Positions 1 through 5,843 of a stretch of 7,064 bases of DNA are shown here, one piece after another. The first letter of the stretch is position 1. Each line of letters begins with the position of its first letter. The notes under the pieces are model-generated. The model saw only the letters and a program-made list of their open reading frames with translations, made no database searches and was not told the DNA's origin. The DNA is taken from assembly GCA_017477805.1 (NCBI GenBank), contig JAFUUM010000337.1, forward strand, positions 1 through 7,064, given 5' to 3'. The position numbers and the translations under genes were made by a program. This DNA comes from Lachnospiraceae bacterium. GTDB taxonomy: Bacteria > Bacillota > Clostridia > Lachnospirales > Lachnospiraceae.

Positions 1-676
1 CTTTCACCACTCTGGTGGGGATCCCCATAAAGCGGAGCATGATATCCAGAGTTTCTGCGTAGCCCTGGCCTACCATGTAATGATCTTCCCAAAGGCCTCT
101 GGGGTTATAAGAAGCCGCCGGAACGGTATCCAGCATATAGCGCTTATAATCAAAGCCGCAGTTGTGAACAAGAAAATCGTGGGCAAGTTTTACTCTTTCG
201 GCCTCGTCCTTTGTGGACTTGGCGATGGCCGCCGCAACATCCATGGTCCGCATGATGGCATCCACGTAAGGATCCGTAGATCTGCAGAGCCTGCCTTCTT
301 TCTCCCCGTCCGTGATGTAATGGTTCCAAAGAGCAAGATCGTTGGCACCGTATTTCCGGGCCAGTTCCGGGTAATTGTCCCGATAGGCATCATAATCAAA
401 ATTACCCGCATTCAAATATGCATAACGACTGATGCAGGCTGTTCTGTTTTCCTTATTGCCGTTATTGACCCAGTGCCAGTACAAAAGATCTTTGTTATAG
501 CCCATGACATCCTTCAGGTCCTTATAGGTATCGGCATACTTCACGTAGTCAAAGGTGGCATAATTCATGCTGGTATAAACCTCTGCCCTCGCCGTCATGG
601 GCGCGAACAAAAACCCCAGCGCAAAAACTGCCGCCGCGATCACGATATGTTTGATCCATCTTTTGAATCCCGTCAT
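1..676 (-). CDS. Secreted transglutaminase-like protein with two 37-residue repeats, catalytic Cys replaced by Gly (3' end beyond window)
   Basis: The frame is open from ATG 676-674 to the window edge (225 codons). The start follows an AAAAGGGGAT ribosome site at 683-692 and lies 14 bases after the NlpC/P60 stop. Residues 1-31 are a signal peptide (KRWIKH, hydrophobic stretch, cleavage expected after ARA31), so the protein is exported. Residues 42-78 and 93-129 are two related repeats. Residues 160-225 resemble a transglutaminase core: AHDFLVHNCGFDY (165-177) is the helix preceding the active site, and VGQGYAETLDIMLRFMGIPT (202-221) matches the usual VCQGYA-x(n)-GIP active-site helix. The nucleophile position is Gly203 (GGC), not Cys (TGC). 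The His/Asp part of the triad lies outside the window. Family members act as cysteine proteases or cross-linkers; this copy is probably a non-catalytic binding or structural protein unless the base is an error. The fold call is fairly sure, the function unknown. Confidence 0.82.
   Translation of the reverse strand, partial: MTGFKRWIKHIVIAAAVFALGFLFAPMTARAEVYTSMNYATFDYVKYADTYKDLKDVMGYNKDLLYWHWVNNGNKENRTACISRYAYLNAGNFDYDAYRDNYPELARKYGANDLALWNHYITDGEKEGRLCRSTDPYVDAIMRTMDVAAAIAKSTKDEAERVKLAHDFLVHNCGFDYKRYMLDTVPAASYNPRGLWEDHYMVGQGYAETLDIMLRFMGIPTRVVK
290..553 (-). repeat. Tandem pair of 37-residue protein repeats within the transglutaminase-like gene
   Basis: Residues 42-78 (bases 443-553) and 93-129 (bases 290-400) align without gaps, with 15 identities out of 37 by hand count. 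The shared pattern is F-D-Y-x2-Y-x-D-x-Y-x2-L, then G-x-N, then L-x2-H, then G-x-K-E-x-R. A 14-residue spacer containing Cys81 separates them. From memory, similar FDxxxYxxxYPDL...H(Y/F)xxxGxxEGR repeats are common in exported proteins of Lachnospiraceae, where they sit beside catalytic or adhesion domains. They may contact wall or carbohydrate; this is inference. DNA-level similarity is low, so this is an old duplication. Confidence 0.72.
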
Positions 677-690
677 AGATCTATCCCCTT

Positions 691-1977
691 TTAGATAATT
701 CTCCGAATAGTGATGATCGGCTTATAGGTTGCATTGCTTACCTTGATGCCCGTCTTCTGGCTGCTGGCGTGAACGATCTTGCCGCTGCCCATGTACATGG
801 CCACATGGCCCTCATAACAGATAAGGTCACCGGGCTGGGCCTGATCCAGGGAAGGTACTTCCGTTCCCGCAGAACGCTGCAGGAAAGAAGTCCTGGGAAG
901 TTTGTATCCAAAGTTTGCGTAAACACGGAAGGTAAAGCCGGAGCAGTCCGTTCCGTTGGTCAGGCTGGTGCCGCCGAGAACATAGGGATTACCGATGTAC
1001 TGGCAGGCGTAGATGGCGATCTGTTTTCCCAGCTCTGCACCGGAAGATGCACTGACAACCGCCTGGGCTGCCGCGATCTTTTCCGCATTGGTAGCACTGG
1101 CGGAAACGTTCATCTCCGCCGTGGTAACGGAAGTAGAGTTCGCACCGTTCTTTGCGGCTTCTTCCGCGGCTTTCTTCGCCGCTTCCTCCGCAAGACGTCT
1201 GCGCTCCTCTTCCTGCATTTCCTTTAACTTTTTGTTATCTTCGGCGATCTGGGCCTTGTAGGTCTTTGCCGTTTCTCTGGCCGCAGCGATCTCCGCTTCA
1301 TAGCTGTCGCTGGCCGCTTTCTTTTGCGCGATGAGCTGGTTTAAATACTCCTGCTGTGCAAGAAGATCCGCCTTATCTTCTTCAAGTCCTGCCTTTTCGT
1401 TTTCCAGAGCATACTGCTCCGTGGCGAGCCGGGCCTGAAGTTCCGCCACTGCTTGTTTCAGATCCGCATAGGTGGTGAGCATCATCCGGTCGTAGGCATA
1501 AATGTCTTCGATGTACTCCGTGCGGTCAAGAAGATCCCCCATGCTCTTACTGGACAAAAGAAGTTCCGCGTAGGACTCAGAGGAGTTTTCATAGAGGAAC
1601 TGGATCCTCTTTTTCATGGCGTTATACTGCTTTTCTTCCTCCGCCTTGGCCTTTTCGTACTCTGCCTGGGCTTCATCGATCTCCGTCTGTTTTACCGAAA
1701 TCTCATTTTCCTTTACCAGGATCTCGTCCTGCAGAACATCGATGGAAGCATAGAGGTTGATGAGTTCCGCATTCATGTCATCGATCTCTTCATCCAGGAT
1801 CTCCTGCTGCTCTTCCAGCTCCGAGATCTGCTCATCCAGGCGGTTTAACTCATTTTGGGACGAATTGATCCGCTGCTGAAGTTCCCCCTGGGTCGTTGCA
1901 TACACACCCAGAGAGCATTCCGCCAGCATCACAAAGCTGAGCATTATACCGATCCATATGTTTCGGGCTCTCTTCAT
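691..1977 (-). CDS. Secreted coiled-coil NlpC/P60 peptidoglycan hydrolase (CwlO/PcsB-like)
   Basis: This is a 428-residue protein when started at ATG 1977-1975. A GTG 21 bases upstream (1998) is in frame but has no ribosome site. Residues 1-27 are a signal peptide ending VYA27. The LAEC inside it is not a lipobox, since Glu at -1 is disallowed. Residues about 30-276 are Glu/Gln/Lys/Ala-rich coiled coil, including the KKRIQFLYENSSESYAELLL and SMGDLLDRTEYI segments typical of the CwlO/PcsB coiled-coil domain, and ending in an Ala/Lys/Glu-rich stretch. A Ser/Thr/Ala linker spans about 277-312. The NlpC/P60 domain covers about 313-428 with Cys345 (TDCSGF), His391 (EGHVAMY) and His403 (IVHASS) as the expected triad. 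Family enzymes cut peptide stems of peptidoglycan during growth or division; CwlO and PcsB are controlled through their coiled coil by membrane FtsEX. No ftsEX is nearby, so that partnership is inference. It probably shares a transcript with the lipoprotein upstream and the transglutaminase-like gene downstream. Confidence 0.93.
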   Translation of the reverse strand: MKRARNIWIGIMLSFVMLAECSLGVYATTQGELQQRINSSQNELNRLDEQISELEEQQEILDEEIDDMNAELINLYASIDVLQDEILVKENEISVKQTEIDEAQAEYEKAKAEEEKQYNAMKKRIQFLYENSSESYAELLLSSKSMGDLLDRTEYIEDIYAYDRMMLTTYADLKQAVAELQARLATEQYALENEKAGLEEDKADLLAQQEYLNQLIAQKKAASDSYEAEIAAARETAKTYKAQIAEDNKKLKEMQEEERRRLAEEAAKKAAEEAAKNGANSTSVTTAEMNVSASATNAEKIAAAQAVVSASSGAELGKQIAIYACQYIGNPYVLGGTSLTNGTDCSGFTFRVYANFGYKLPRTSFLQRSAGTEVPSLDQAQPGDLICYEGHVAMYMGSGKIVHASSQKTGIKVSNATYKPIITIRRII

Positions 1978-1980
1978 CGT

Positions 1981-1988
1981 CCTCCTCT
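1981..1988 (-). promoter_or_regulatory. Ribosome binding site fixing the NlpC/P60 start
   Basis: On the minus strand AGAGGAGG lies just upstream of ATG 1977. The GGAGG core leaves only 3 bases to the ATG, while the AGAGG register leaves 6. No such site precedes the in-frame GTG at 1998, so the ATG is preferred. Confidence 0.7.
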
Positions 1989-2026
1989 GATCTCTCACAC
2001 GCTTACATTGCTATTATTATGATTCA

Positions 2027-3112
2027 TTACTGCCGGGAAATGTTGGCGTTCTCCAAAAGGAAATCGTAAACCTTATTTCTCATCATGTTCAAACGAACAA
2101 GTGCGTTCTTGTCTTCCTCGGTCATATCCGCGATCTCGGAAGCAGTGGTCTCTTCTGCCTCAGCCTCTGCAAGCTGTGCCTGCACTTCCTCATCGGTAAC
2201 GTTCAGGTTTTCTGCGTTGGCGATGGCCTGCAGCACCAGGCTCTCCTTTACCAGGCTCTCACACCAGGTACGGAAAGTGGAGTCCACCTGAGAAGCCTCG
2301 ATACCGTAGGAAGCCTGCATCAGATCTTCCAGGGTCATTCCATAGGTAGCAGCTTCGCTTGTGAGTTCAGCCTTGTAAATACGGACAAAATCCTGTACCA
2401 GGCTCTCGGGCAGTTCCTTGAACTCGGCATTGTCGATGAGGTACTGTGCCACATCGGTCTTTAAGCTGCTCTCGGACTGATAATCATAGTAGCTCTGCAT
2501 CATATCCCTGGTATCGGTCAGATATGCTTCGGCGCTGGTGTAAGTCTCGTCCAGTGCGCTCACGTTCTCATCGGTGATGGCAGAAAGGATATAGTTTACG
2601 GTAACGGTAAATACACAGTCTTTTCCTGCAAGATCCGCTGCCCGGTATCCCTCGGGGAAAGAAAGGTTAAGGTCCACGGTCTCACCGACTCTGGTGCCCA
2701 CAAGGCCGCTCTCGAAACCTTCGATAAAGCTTCCGCTGCCGATGCCCAGGAGCTGGCCGCTGGCAGTACCGCCGTCGAACGCAACACCGTCGATGGTGCC
2801 CACGTAATCGATATTTACGGTATCTCCGTCCTTTACCTCGCCGCTGTAGATGTGGAAGCTTTCCACTTTATCTCTGAGGCCCTGAAGATACATGTCAACT
2901 TCTTCATCGGAAACCTGAACAGATGCGGTATCCGTTAAAGCAACTCCCTTGTACTCAGGCAGAGTTACCAGTTTCTCCACTTCGATCTGGTTTAAGTTTG
3001 CTACCGTTGCATTCTTTGCAGAAACAGCGTTTTTATCGCCGCAGCCGGTAAGTGCCATCACGCCGGCAAGTACAAGTGCCGCAGCGCATTTTGCGTAGTT
3101 CATTTTTTTCAT
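2027..3112 (-). CDS. Lipoprotein with trigger-factor-type FKBP peptidyl-prolyl isomerase domain and C-terminal chaperone-like domain
   Basis: The protein has 361 residues from ATG 3112-3110, preceded by AGAGG 4 bases away. In-frame TTG at 3160 is rejected because the lipoprotein signal begins at MKKMNYAK. The lipobox LTGC puts the lipidated Cys at residue 24. Residues about 93-176 are an FKBP domain of the trigger factor kind: GDTVNIDYVG, FDGG, SGSFIEGFESGLVG, FPEGYRAADLAGKDCVF. Expected pocket residues are Tyr103, Phe112, Asp113, Ile130, Phe133, Tyr156 and Phe168. Residues 177-361 are helical and acidic and resemble the trigger factor C-terminal arms. The N-terminal ribosome-binding domain is absent, which together with the lipobox indicates a foldase anchored outside the membrane, analogous to PrsA though from another isomerase family. 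It is the first gene of a likely operon with the NlpC/P60 hydrolase (49-base gap, no terminator). Automated annotation may name it trigger factor, which would be misleading. Substrates are unknown. Confidence 0.9.
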   Translation of the reverse strand: MKKMNYAKCAAALVLAGVMALTGCGDKNAVSAKNATVANLNQIEVEKLVTLPEYKGVALTDTASVQVSDEEVDMYLQGLRDKVESFHIYSGEVKDGDTVNIDYVGTIDGVAFDGGTASGQLLGIGSGSFIEGFESGLVGTRVGETVDLNLSFPEGYRAADLAGKDCVFTVTVNYILSAITDENVSALDETYTSAEAYLTDTRDMMQSYYDYQSESSLKTDVAQYLIDNAEFKELPESLVQDFVRIYKAELTSEAATYGMTLEDLMQASYGIEASQVDSTFRTWCESLVKESLVLQAIANAENLNVTDEEVQAQLAEAEAEETTASEIADMTEEDKNALVRLNMMRNKVYDFLLENANISRQ

Positions 3113-3192
3113 AATTCCTCTTACTTCCTCCGTTACTCTCACTTTCCACCGAGTTCCCAAAGCCCCCCGGCGAAAAAAACATATACAGGGCA

Positions 3193-3221
3193 GTTATACC
3201 ACAAAACACGCCGTTTATAAA
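3193..3221 (-). promoter_or_regulatory. Predicted sigma-A promoter of the lipoprotein/hydrolase group
   Basis: On the minus strand, TTTATA (3216-3221, 4 of 6 matches to TTGACA) and TATAAC (3193-3198, 5 of 6 to TATAAT) are 17 bases apart. TGG immediately before the -10 makes an extended -10 element. Transcription would start near 3186, giving a leader of about 74 bases that begins with a run of seven U. No other promoter of similar quality is visible for these three genes. Not tested experimentally. Confidence 0.55.
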
Positions 3222-3247
3222 GACTTTTGTGTTGCTTATCCAAACGG
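3211..3247. other. Imperfect dyad spanning both divergent -35 boxes (possible operator)
   Basis: CCGTTTATAA (3211-3220) can pair with TTAT-cc-AAACGG (3236-3247): ten base pairs with a two-base bulge on the right arm and a 15-base spacer. The left arm covers most of the minus-strand -35 box and the right arm overlaps the plus-strand -35 box. A repressor bound here could affect both promoters. The arms are A/T-rich in part, and chance occurrence is plausible. Confidence 0.25.
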
Positions 3248-3260
3248 GAAATGATACAAT
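3232..3260 (+). promoter_or_regulatory. Predicted sigma-A promoter of the small membrane protein gene
   Basis: TTGCTT (3232-3237) and TACAAT (3255-3260) are separated by exactly 17 bases, and TGA directly before the -10 gives an extended -10 element. Transcription would start near 3267, leaving a leader of about 34 bases that carries the GGAGG site. The -35 lies 10 bases from the -35 of the divergent minus-strand promoter. Confidence 0.65.
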
Positions 3261-3287
3261 GTGCCTGTTGATTATATAGAAAGATCC

Positions 3288-3292
3288 GGAGG
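3288..3292 (+). promoter_or_regulatory. Ribosome binding site of the small membrane protein gene
   Basis: GGAGG is followed by 8 bases to ATG 3301. This is the strongest translation start on the plus strand in the window and confirms that this frame, not the overlapping minus-strand frame, is the gene. Confidence 0.8.
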
Positions 3293-3300
3293 AATTATCA

Positions 3301-3789
3301 ATGTTACTCGCTATACCCGTTTGGACCATCGTTATGCTGGTGATCCTGGCAATCCTGATCATTGCCATTGTTGTTTTGTATTTTCTCGGAAAGCGCATGC
3401 AGAAAAAGCAGGCCGAGTCCGAAGCTCAGATCGAGCAGTATAAGCAGACCGTTAACATGCTGATCATCGACAAAAAGAAAATGAAGATGAACGAGTCGGG
3501 ACTTCCCCAGTCCGTTATCGACCAGGCACCCAAGCTTATGAGAAGAGCAAAGCTTCCCGTAGTCAAAGCAAAGGTTGGTCCCCAGCTCATGACTCTCATC
3601 GCCGATGACAAGATCTTCGATGACATCCCGGTCAAGAAGGAAGTAAAAGCTACCGTAAGCGGTATCTACATCACTTCCGTTAAGGGTCTTCACGGAAAGA
3701 GCACTCCTGCTCCCGCAGTGAAAAAAAGCAAGTTCAAACAGTTCGTGGAACGCATGCAGGAAAAGGCAGGCGCAGGACAGGTCAAGTAA
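3301..3789 (+). CDS. Small single-pass membrane protein of unknown function
   Basis: This is a 162-residue protein and the only plus-strand gene here, with its own promoter, GGAGG site and terminator. Residues about 8-29 form one strongly hydrophobic segment (TIVMLVILAILIIAIVVLYF), followed by GKRMQKK, so the bulk should be cytoplasmic by the positive-inside rule. Residues 30-55 look like a short coiled coil. Residues 56-80 contain LIIDKKKMKMNESGLPQSV. Residues about 81-130 (LPVVKAKVGPQLMTLIADDK, then a KATVSGIYIT strand) look like a compact beta-rich domain. The tail is Lys-rich (KKSKFKQFVERMQEK). I have a memory of similar hypothetical proteins in Lachnospiraceae but no function for them. 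The layout, one N-terminal membrane helix plus a small basic cytoplasmic domain, resembles YajC, but I see no sequence motif that proves kinship. It is convergent with the DUF1934 gene and divergent from the lipoprotein gene, so it is a transcription unit by itself. Confidence 0.85.
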   Translation: MLLAIPVWTIVMLVILAILIIAIVVLYFLGKRMQKKQAESEAQIEQYKQTVNMLIIDKKKMKMNESGLPQSVIDQAPKLMRRAKLPVVKAKVGPQLMTLIADDKIFDDIPVKKEVKATVSGIYITSVKGLHGKSTPAPAVKKSKFKQFVERMQEKAGAGQVK

Positions 3790-3791
3790 GA

Positions 3792-4235
3792 TCAGCGATC
3801 CCTTTTTTCGATCCGCATCCAAAGCTCACAGCATTGTCTGTGAGCTTTTTGTATTTCCAGTTCATAAGATAAGCCCACCCGGACGGTATCGTTTTCCCGC
3901 TCCAGCATCAGGTTCTTTGTCTCAACGTCCATGGAGAAATCGCCCTGGGGCGTGCGGTAGATCCCGTTGCTGATCACGCCAGGTGCAAACCGCATATCCC
4001 AGCTGACGGCCCCGGTCCTCTTTAAAGAAACCTCATCATGGCGGATGGCCAGGCGGGAGGCGGTTATTCCTCCGTCCTCATTGGTCTCCTCATAAAAAAC
4101 ATATGTTGTTTTTCCTTTTTCCACCATACGGCCGCTAAGGATCTGCTCCATTTCCTCCGAAGCCTCGAGGGCTGCCCCGTACTCGCGAATGCGGTTTCGG
4201 ATCAGGATCCTCACCTTATACTCTTCTTGCGTCAT
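3792..4235 (-). CDS. DUF1934 (YwiB-like) predicted beta-barrel protein
   Basis: The protein has 147 residues from ATG 4235-4233, with AAAGGA 8 bases upstream. The first 20 bases overlap the 3' end of the GntR gene, so translation is probably coupled. Features of the DUF1934 family are visible in order: a basic first strand (KVRILIRNRIRE), GRMVEKGKTTYVFYEE (34-49), a strand with RLAIRHDEVSLKRTGAVSWD, FAPG, then YRTPQGDFSMDVETKNLMLE (about 93-112) and a final strand pair containing SYELEIQ. The family (Bacillus subtilis YwiB is one member) is thought to form a lipocalin-like beta-barrel; its ligand and role are not known to me. No signal peptide or membrane segment is present, so it is cytoplasmic. 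Codons 130-138 lie within the plus-strand terminator hairpin. The stop (TGA 3794-3792) is 2 bases from the convergent gene's stop, and no minus-strand terminator is evident. Confidence 0.82.
   Translation of the reverse strand: MTQEEYKVRILIRNRIREYGAALEASEEMEQILSGRMVEKGKTTYVFYEETNEDGGITASRLAIRHDEVSLKRTGAVSWDMRFAPGVISNGIYRTPQGDFSMDVETKNLMLERENDTVRVGLSYELEIQKAHRQCCELWMRIEKRDR
3821..3850 (+). terminator. Intrinsic terminator of the small membrane protein gene
   Basis: A perfect 11-base-pair stem, AAAGCTCACAG (3821-3831) with CTGTGAGCTTT (3838-3848), has a 6-base loop CATTGT and continues into a T-run (TTTTT at 3846-3850, then GTATTT). It lies 31 bases past the plus-strand stop codon. Read on the minus strand the same stem is followed by GGATGCGG rather than T, so it should act in one direction only. 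It lies within codons of the DUF1934 gene. Confidence 0.88.
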
Positions 4236-4926
4236 ATCTGCTTTCCTTTGCAGCGATCTCCAGGCGGATCTGCTTCATGACGGCGATCTCCTGGTTATCA
4301 ATATGGATCTTTGCAGCCTTTTTTGCTGCGTTTTTGTCCCGGTCGGCGATGGCTCTGAAAATGGCATCATGCTCTTCCACCAGCACCTTATGCTGGCTTA
4401 AATCCTTGATGTATTCAAACCGGTAGCGGTACATCTGCTCTGCCAGCTGATTGACCAGCACCATGAGACGCTTATTCCCCGTTGCCTTTACGATGATATC
4501 GTGAAGCTTTACATCTTCTTTTGCGATCTCCTTAAAGTCTGCCTCTGCTTCCACTGCCTTTTTGAAATCATCGCAGGCTTCCTTTAACTGGGCGATCTCT
4601 TCATCGGTGATGCGCTCGCTGGCCAGCTCTGCACTGAGCACGTCAAGAGCACGGCGCACCTCCATCACATCCTGCAGGCTCCGCTCCGACATCTGGGCTA
4701 CTTCCGCCCCACGTCTGGGGATCATGGTCACAAGACCTTCCAGCTCCAATTTCCGGATGGCTTCCCGGATGGGTGTTCTGCTGACACCCAGCTTATCTGC
4801 AAGATGGATCTCCATCAGTCTCTCGCCGGGTTTTAATTCTCCCGTGAGGATCTGCTGTCTTAAAGTATGAAATACCGCATCGCGTAAGGGAAGATACTCA
4901 TCTCCCTCAAGAATGTAATTTCCCAT
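4216..4926 (-). CDS. GntR-family transcriptional regulator, FCD (FadR) subfamily
   Basis: The protein has 236 residues from ATG 4926-4924, preceded by AAAGGA with a 9-base spacer inside the end of ispE. A longer in-frame reading up to 5034 only runs over ispE and is rejected. Residues about 12-78 are the GntR winged helix: LRQQILTGELKPGERL, then LADKLGVSRTPIREAIRKLE (recognition helix) and EGLVTMIPRRGAEV (wing). Residues about 84-222 are the all-helical FCD ligand domain. Asp138, His142, His186 and His208 have the D-x3-H...H-x21-H layout of FCD proteins that bind a metal, commonly used to hold a carboxylate effector. It starts 4 bases after the ispE stop and overlaps the DUF1934 start by 20 bases. 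Most FCD regulators control adjacent catabolic genes for organic or sugar acids; none is here, so the target and effector are unknown. Autoregulation or distant control is possible. Confidence 0.93.
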   Translation of the reverse strand: MGNYILEGDEYLPLRDAVFHTLRQQILTGELKPGERLMEIHLADKLGVSRTPIREAIRKLELEGLVTMIPRRGAEVAQMSERSLQDVMEVRRALDVLSAELASERITDEEIAQLKEACDDFKKAVEAEADFKEIAKEDVKLHDIIVKATGNKRLMVLVNQLAEQMYRYRFEYIKDLSQHKVLVEEHDAIFRAIADRDKNAAKKAAKIHIDNQEIAVMKQIRLEIAAKESRYDARRV

Positions 4927-4930
4927 GGGT

Positions 4931-5803
4931 TTAATTCCTTTCCGGTGTCGTAAAGCGTGAAACAAACACCTCTTTGGACAGACCTGACGCAAGAATGCTT
5001 TCTTTTGCTTTCTCTGCCTTTCCGGCATCTTCAAAGATCCCGAATACAGTGGGGCCGCTGCCGCTCATCACCGCTTGCAGCGCCCCTTCGTTTTTCATGA
5101 TCTCTTCGATCTTTCCCACTTCCGGATGTTCCGGACCGGTAACGCTCTCCAGCACATTTCCCATATGGGAACAAAGACCGGTCAGATCTCCCTTTTCAAG
5201 ATCTTCCAACATCGCCTTCACCGGCGGATGGGTCACCACCGACAGATCCAGGTGGTCATAAACATATTTCGTAGAAATATGAAGATCAGGCTTTGCCAGG
5301 ACAACAACACACTTTGGCGGCTCCGGCAGAGTCGATAAGATCTCGCCGATACCCTCGGAAAGGGCGGTTCCTCCCATGAGGCAATAGGGCACATCCGCCC
5401 CAAGCTTTACGCCGATCCTCTGAAGTGCTTTCCGGGATCGTTTCAGATCAAACAAGATATTCACCGCATCCAGTACCGCAGCACAGTCCGTACTGCCTCC
5501 TGCCATACCCGCAGCTACAGGGATGTTCTTTTGGATATGGATATCCAGTGCAGGATCGATGCCTGCTTCCCAAAGCAGAGCATCCGCAGCTCTGTAGGCC
5601 AGGTTCTCCGGGCCTTCCGGTACATCTCCCTTATCGCAGGTCACCCGGATCCCGGGCTCTGCAGACTTCTTCACCGTCACCACATCATAAAGATCCACGG
5701 TCTGCATGATCATGGAAACTTCGTGGTAGCCGTTTGGCAGAACTCCCAAAACGTCCAGACAAAGATTTACTTTTCCGTATGCTTTTACACTGATCTCTTC
5801 CAT
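4931..5803 (-). CDS. ispE: 4-diphosphocytidyl-2-C-methyl-D-erythritol kinase
   Basis: IspE phosphorylates CDP-methylerythritol at the 2-hydroxyl using ATP, a middle step of the MEP route to isopentenyl diphosphate, in the cytoplasm. The 290-residue length fits the family. GHMP-kinase signatures are all present: AYGKVNLCL with Lys11 and Asn13, PNGYHEV (23-29), the glycine-rich ATP loop PVAAGMAGGSTDCA (95-108), LGADVP with the catalytic Asp137, and the C-terminal MSGSGPTVFGIF loop. The start is ATG 5803-5801 with AGAGG 6 bases upstream; an in-frame extension up to 5860 runs into pyrD and lacks a ribosome site. The gene lies 40 bases after pyrD and 4 bases before the GntR gene, consistent with one transcript. 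Its presence indicates that the organism makes isoprenoids by the MEP pathway. Confidence 0.96.
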   Translation of the reverse strand: MEEISVKAYGKVNLCLDVLGVLPNGYHEVSMIMQTVDLYDVVTVKKSAEPGIRVTCDKGDVPEGPENLAYRAADALLWEAGIDPALDIHIQKNIPVAAGMAGGSTDCAAVLDAVNILFDLKRSRKALQRIGVKLGADVPYCLMGGTALSEGIGEILSTLPEPPKCVVVLAKPDLHISTKYVYDHLDLSVVTHPPVKAMLEDLEKGDLTGLCSHMGNVLESVTGPEHPEVGKIEEIMKNEGALQAVMSGSGPTVFGIFEDAGKAEKAKESILASGLSKEVFVSRFTTPERN

Positions 5804-5843
5804 TTTATTCCTCTTATGTACGCTCACAGTCCTAACCGAAAGC

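Noticed and set aside
80..694. Plus-strand open frame of 204 codons opposite the transglutaminase-like gene
   Set aside because: It is the antisense shadow of the minus-strand gene, which has a signal peptide, repeats and a recognisable fold. The plus frame has no ribosome site and no family features.
1916..1980. Possible lipoprotein signal (LAEC) in the NlpC/P60 hydrolase
   Set aside because: Glu at the -1 position does not fit a lipobox, while VYA at residues 25-27 is a good ordinary signal-peptidase site.
3113..3186. Possible riboswitch or attenuator in the lipoprotein gene leader, next to the U7 run
   Set aside because: The leader is only about 74 bases, and I could not fold a stable stem next to the U-run; it starts with the U-run rather than ending in one.
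3790..3815. Short inverted GATC repeats around CCCTTTTTTC as a second terminator
   Set aside because: Only four to five base pairs can form and the T-run lies in the loop, not after the stem. The hairpin at 3821-3850 explains termination better.
3304..3822. Minus-strand open frame of 172 codons opposite the small membrane protein gene
   Set aside because: The plus-strand frame has a promoter, GGAGG site, membrane helix and terminator. The minus frame is a Leu/His/Asp-rich shadow without a start signal.
4927..5034. Longer start for the GntR regulator (36 extra residues)
   Set aside because: The extra part reads over the 3' end of ispE in another frame and is Arg/Lys-rich. The ATG at 4926 has a proper ribosome site and the family N-terminus.
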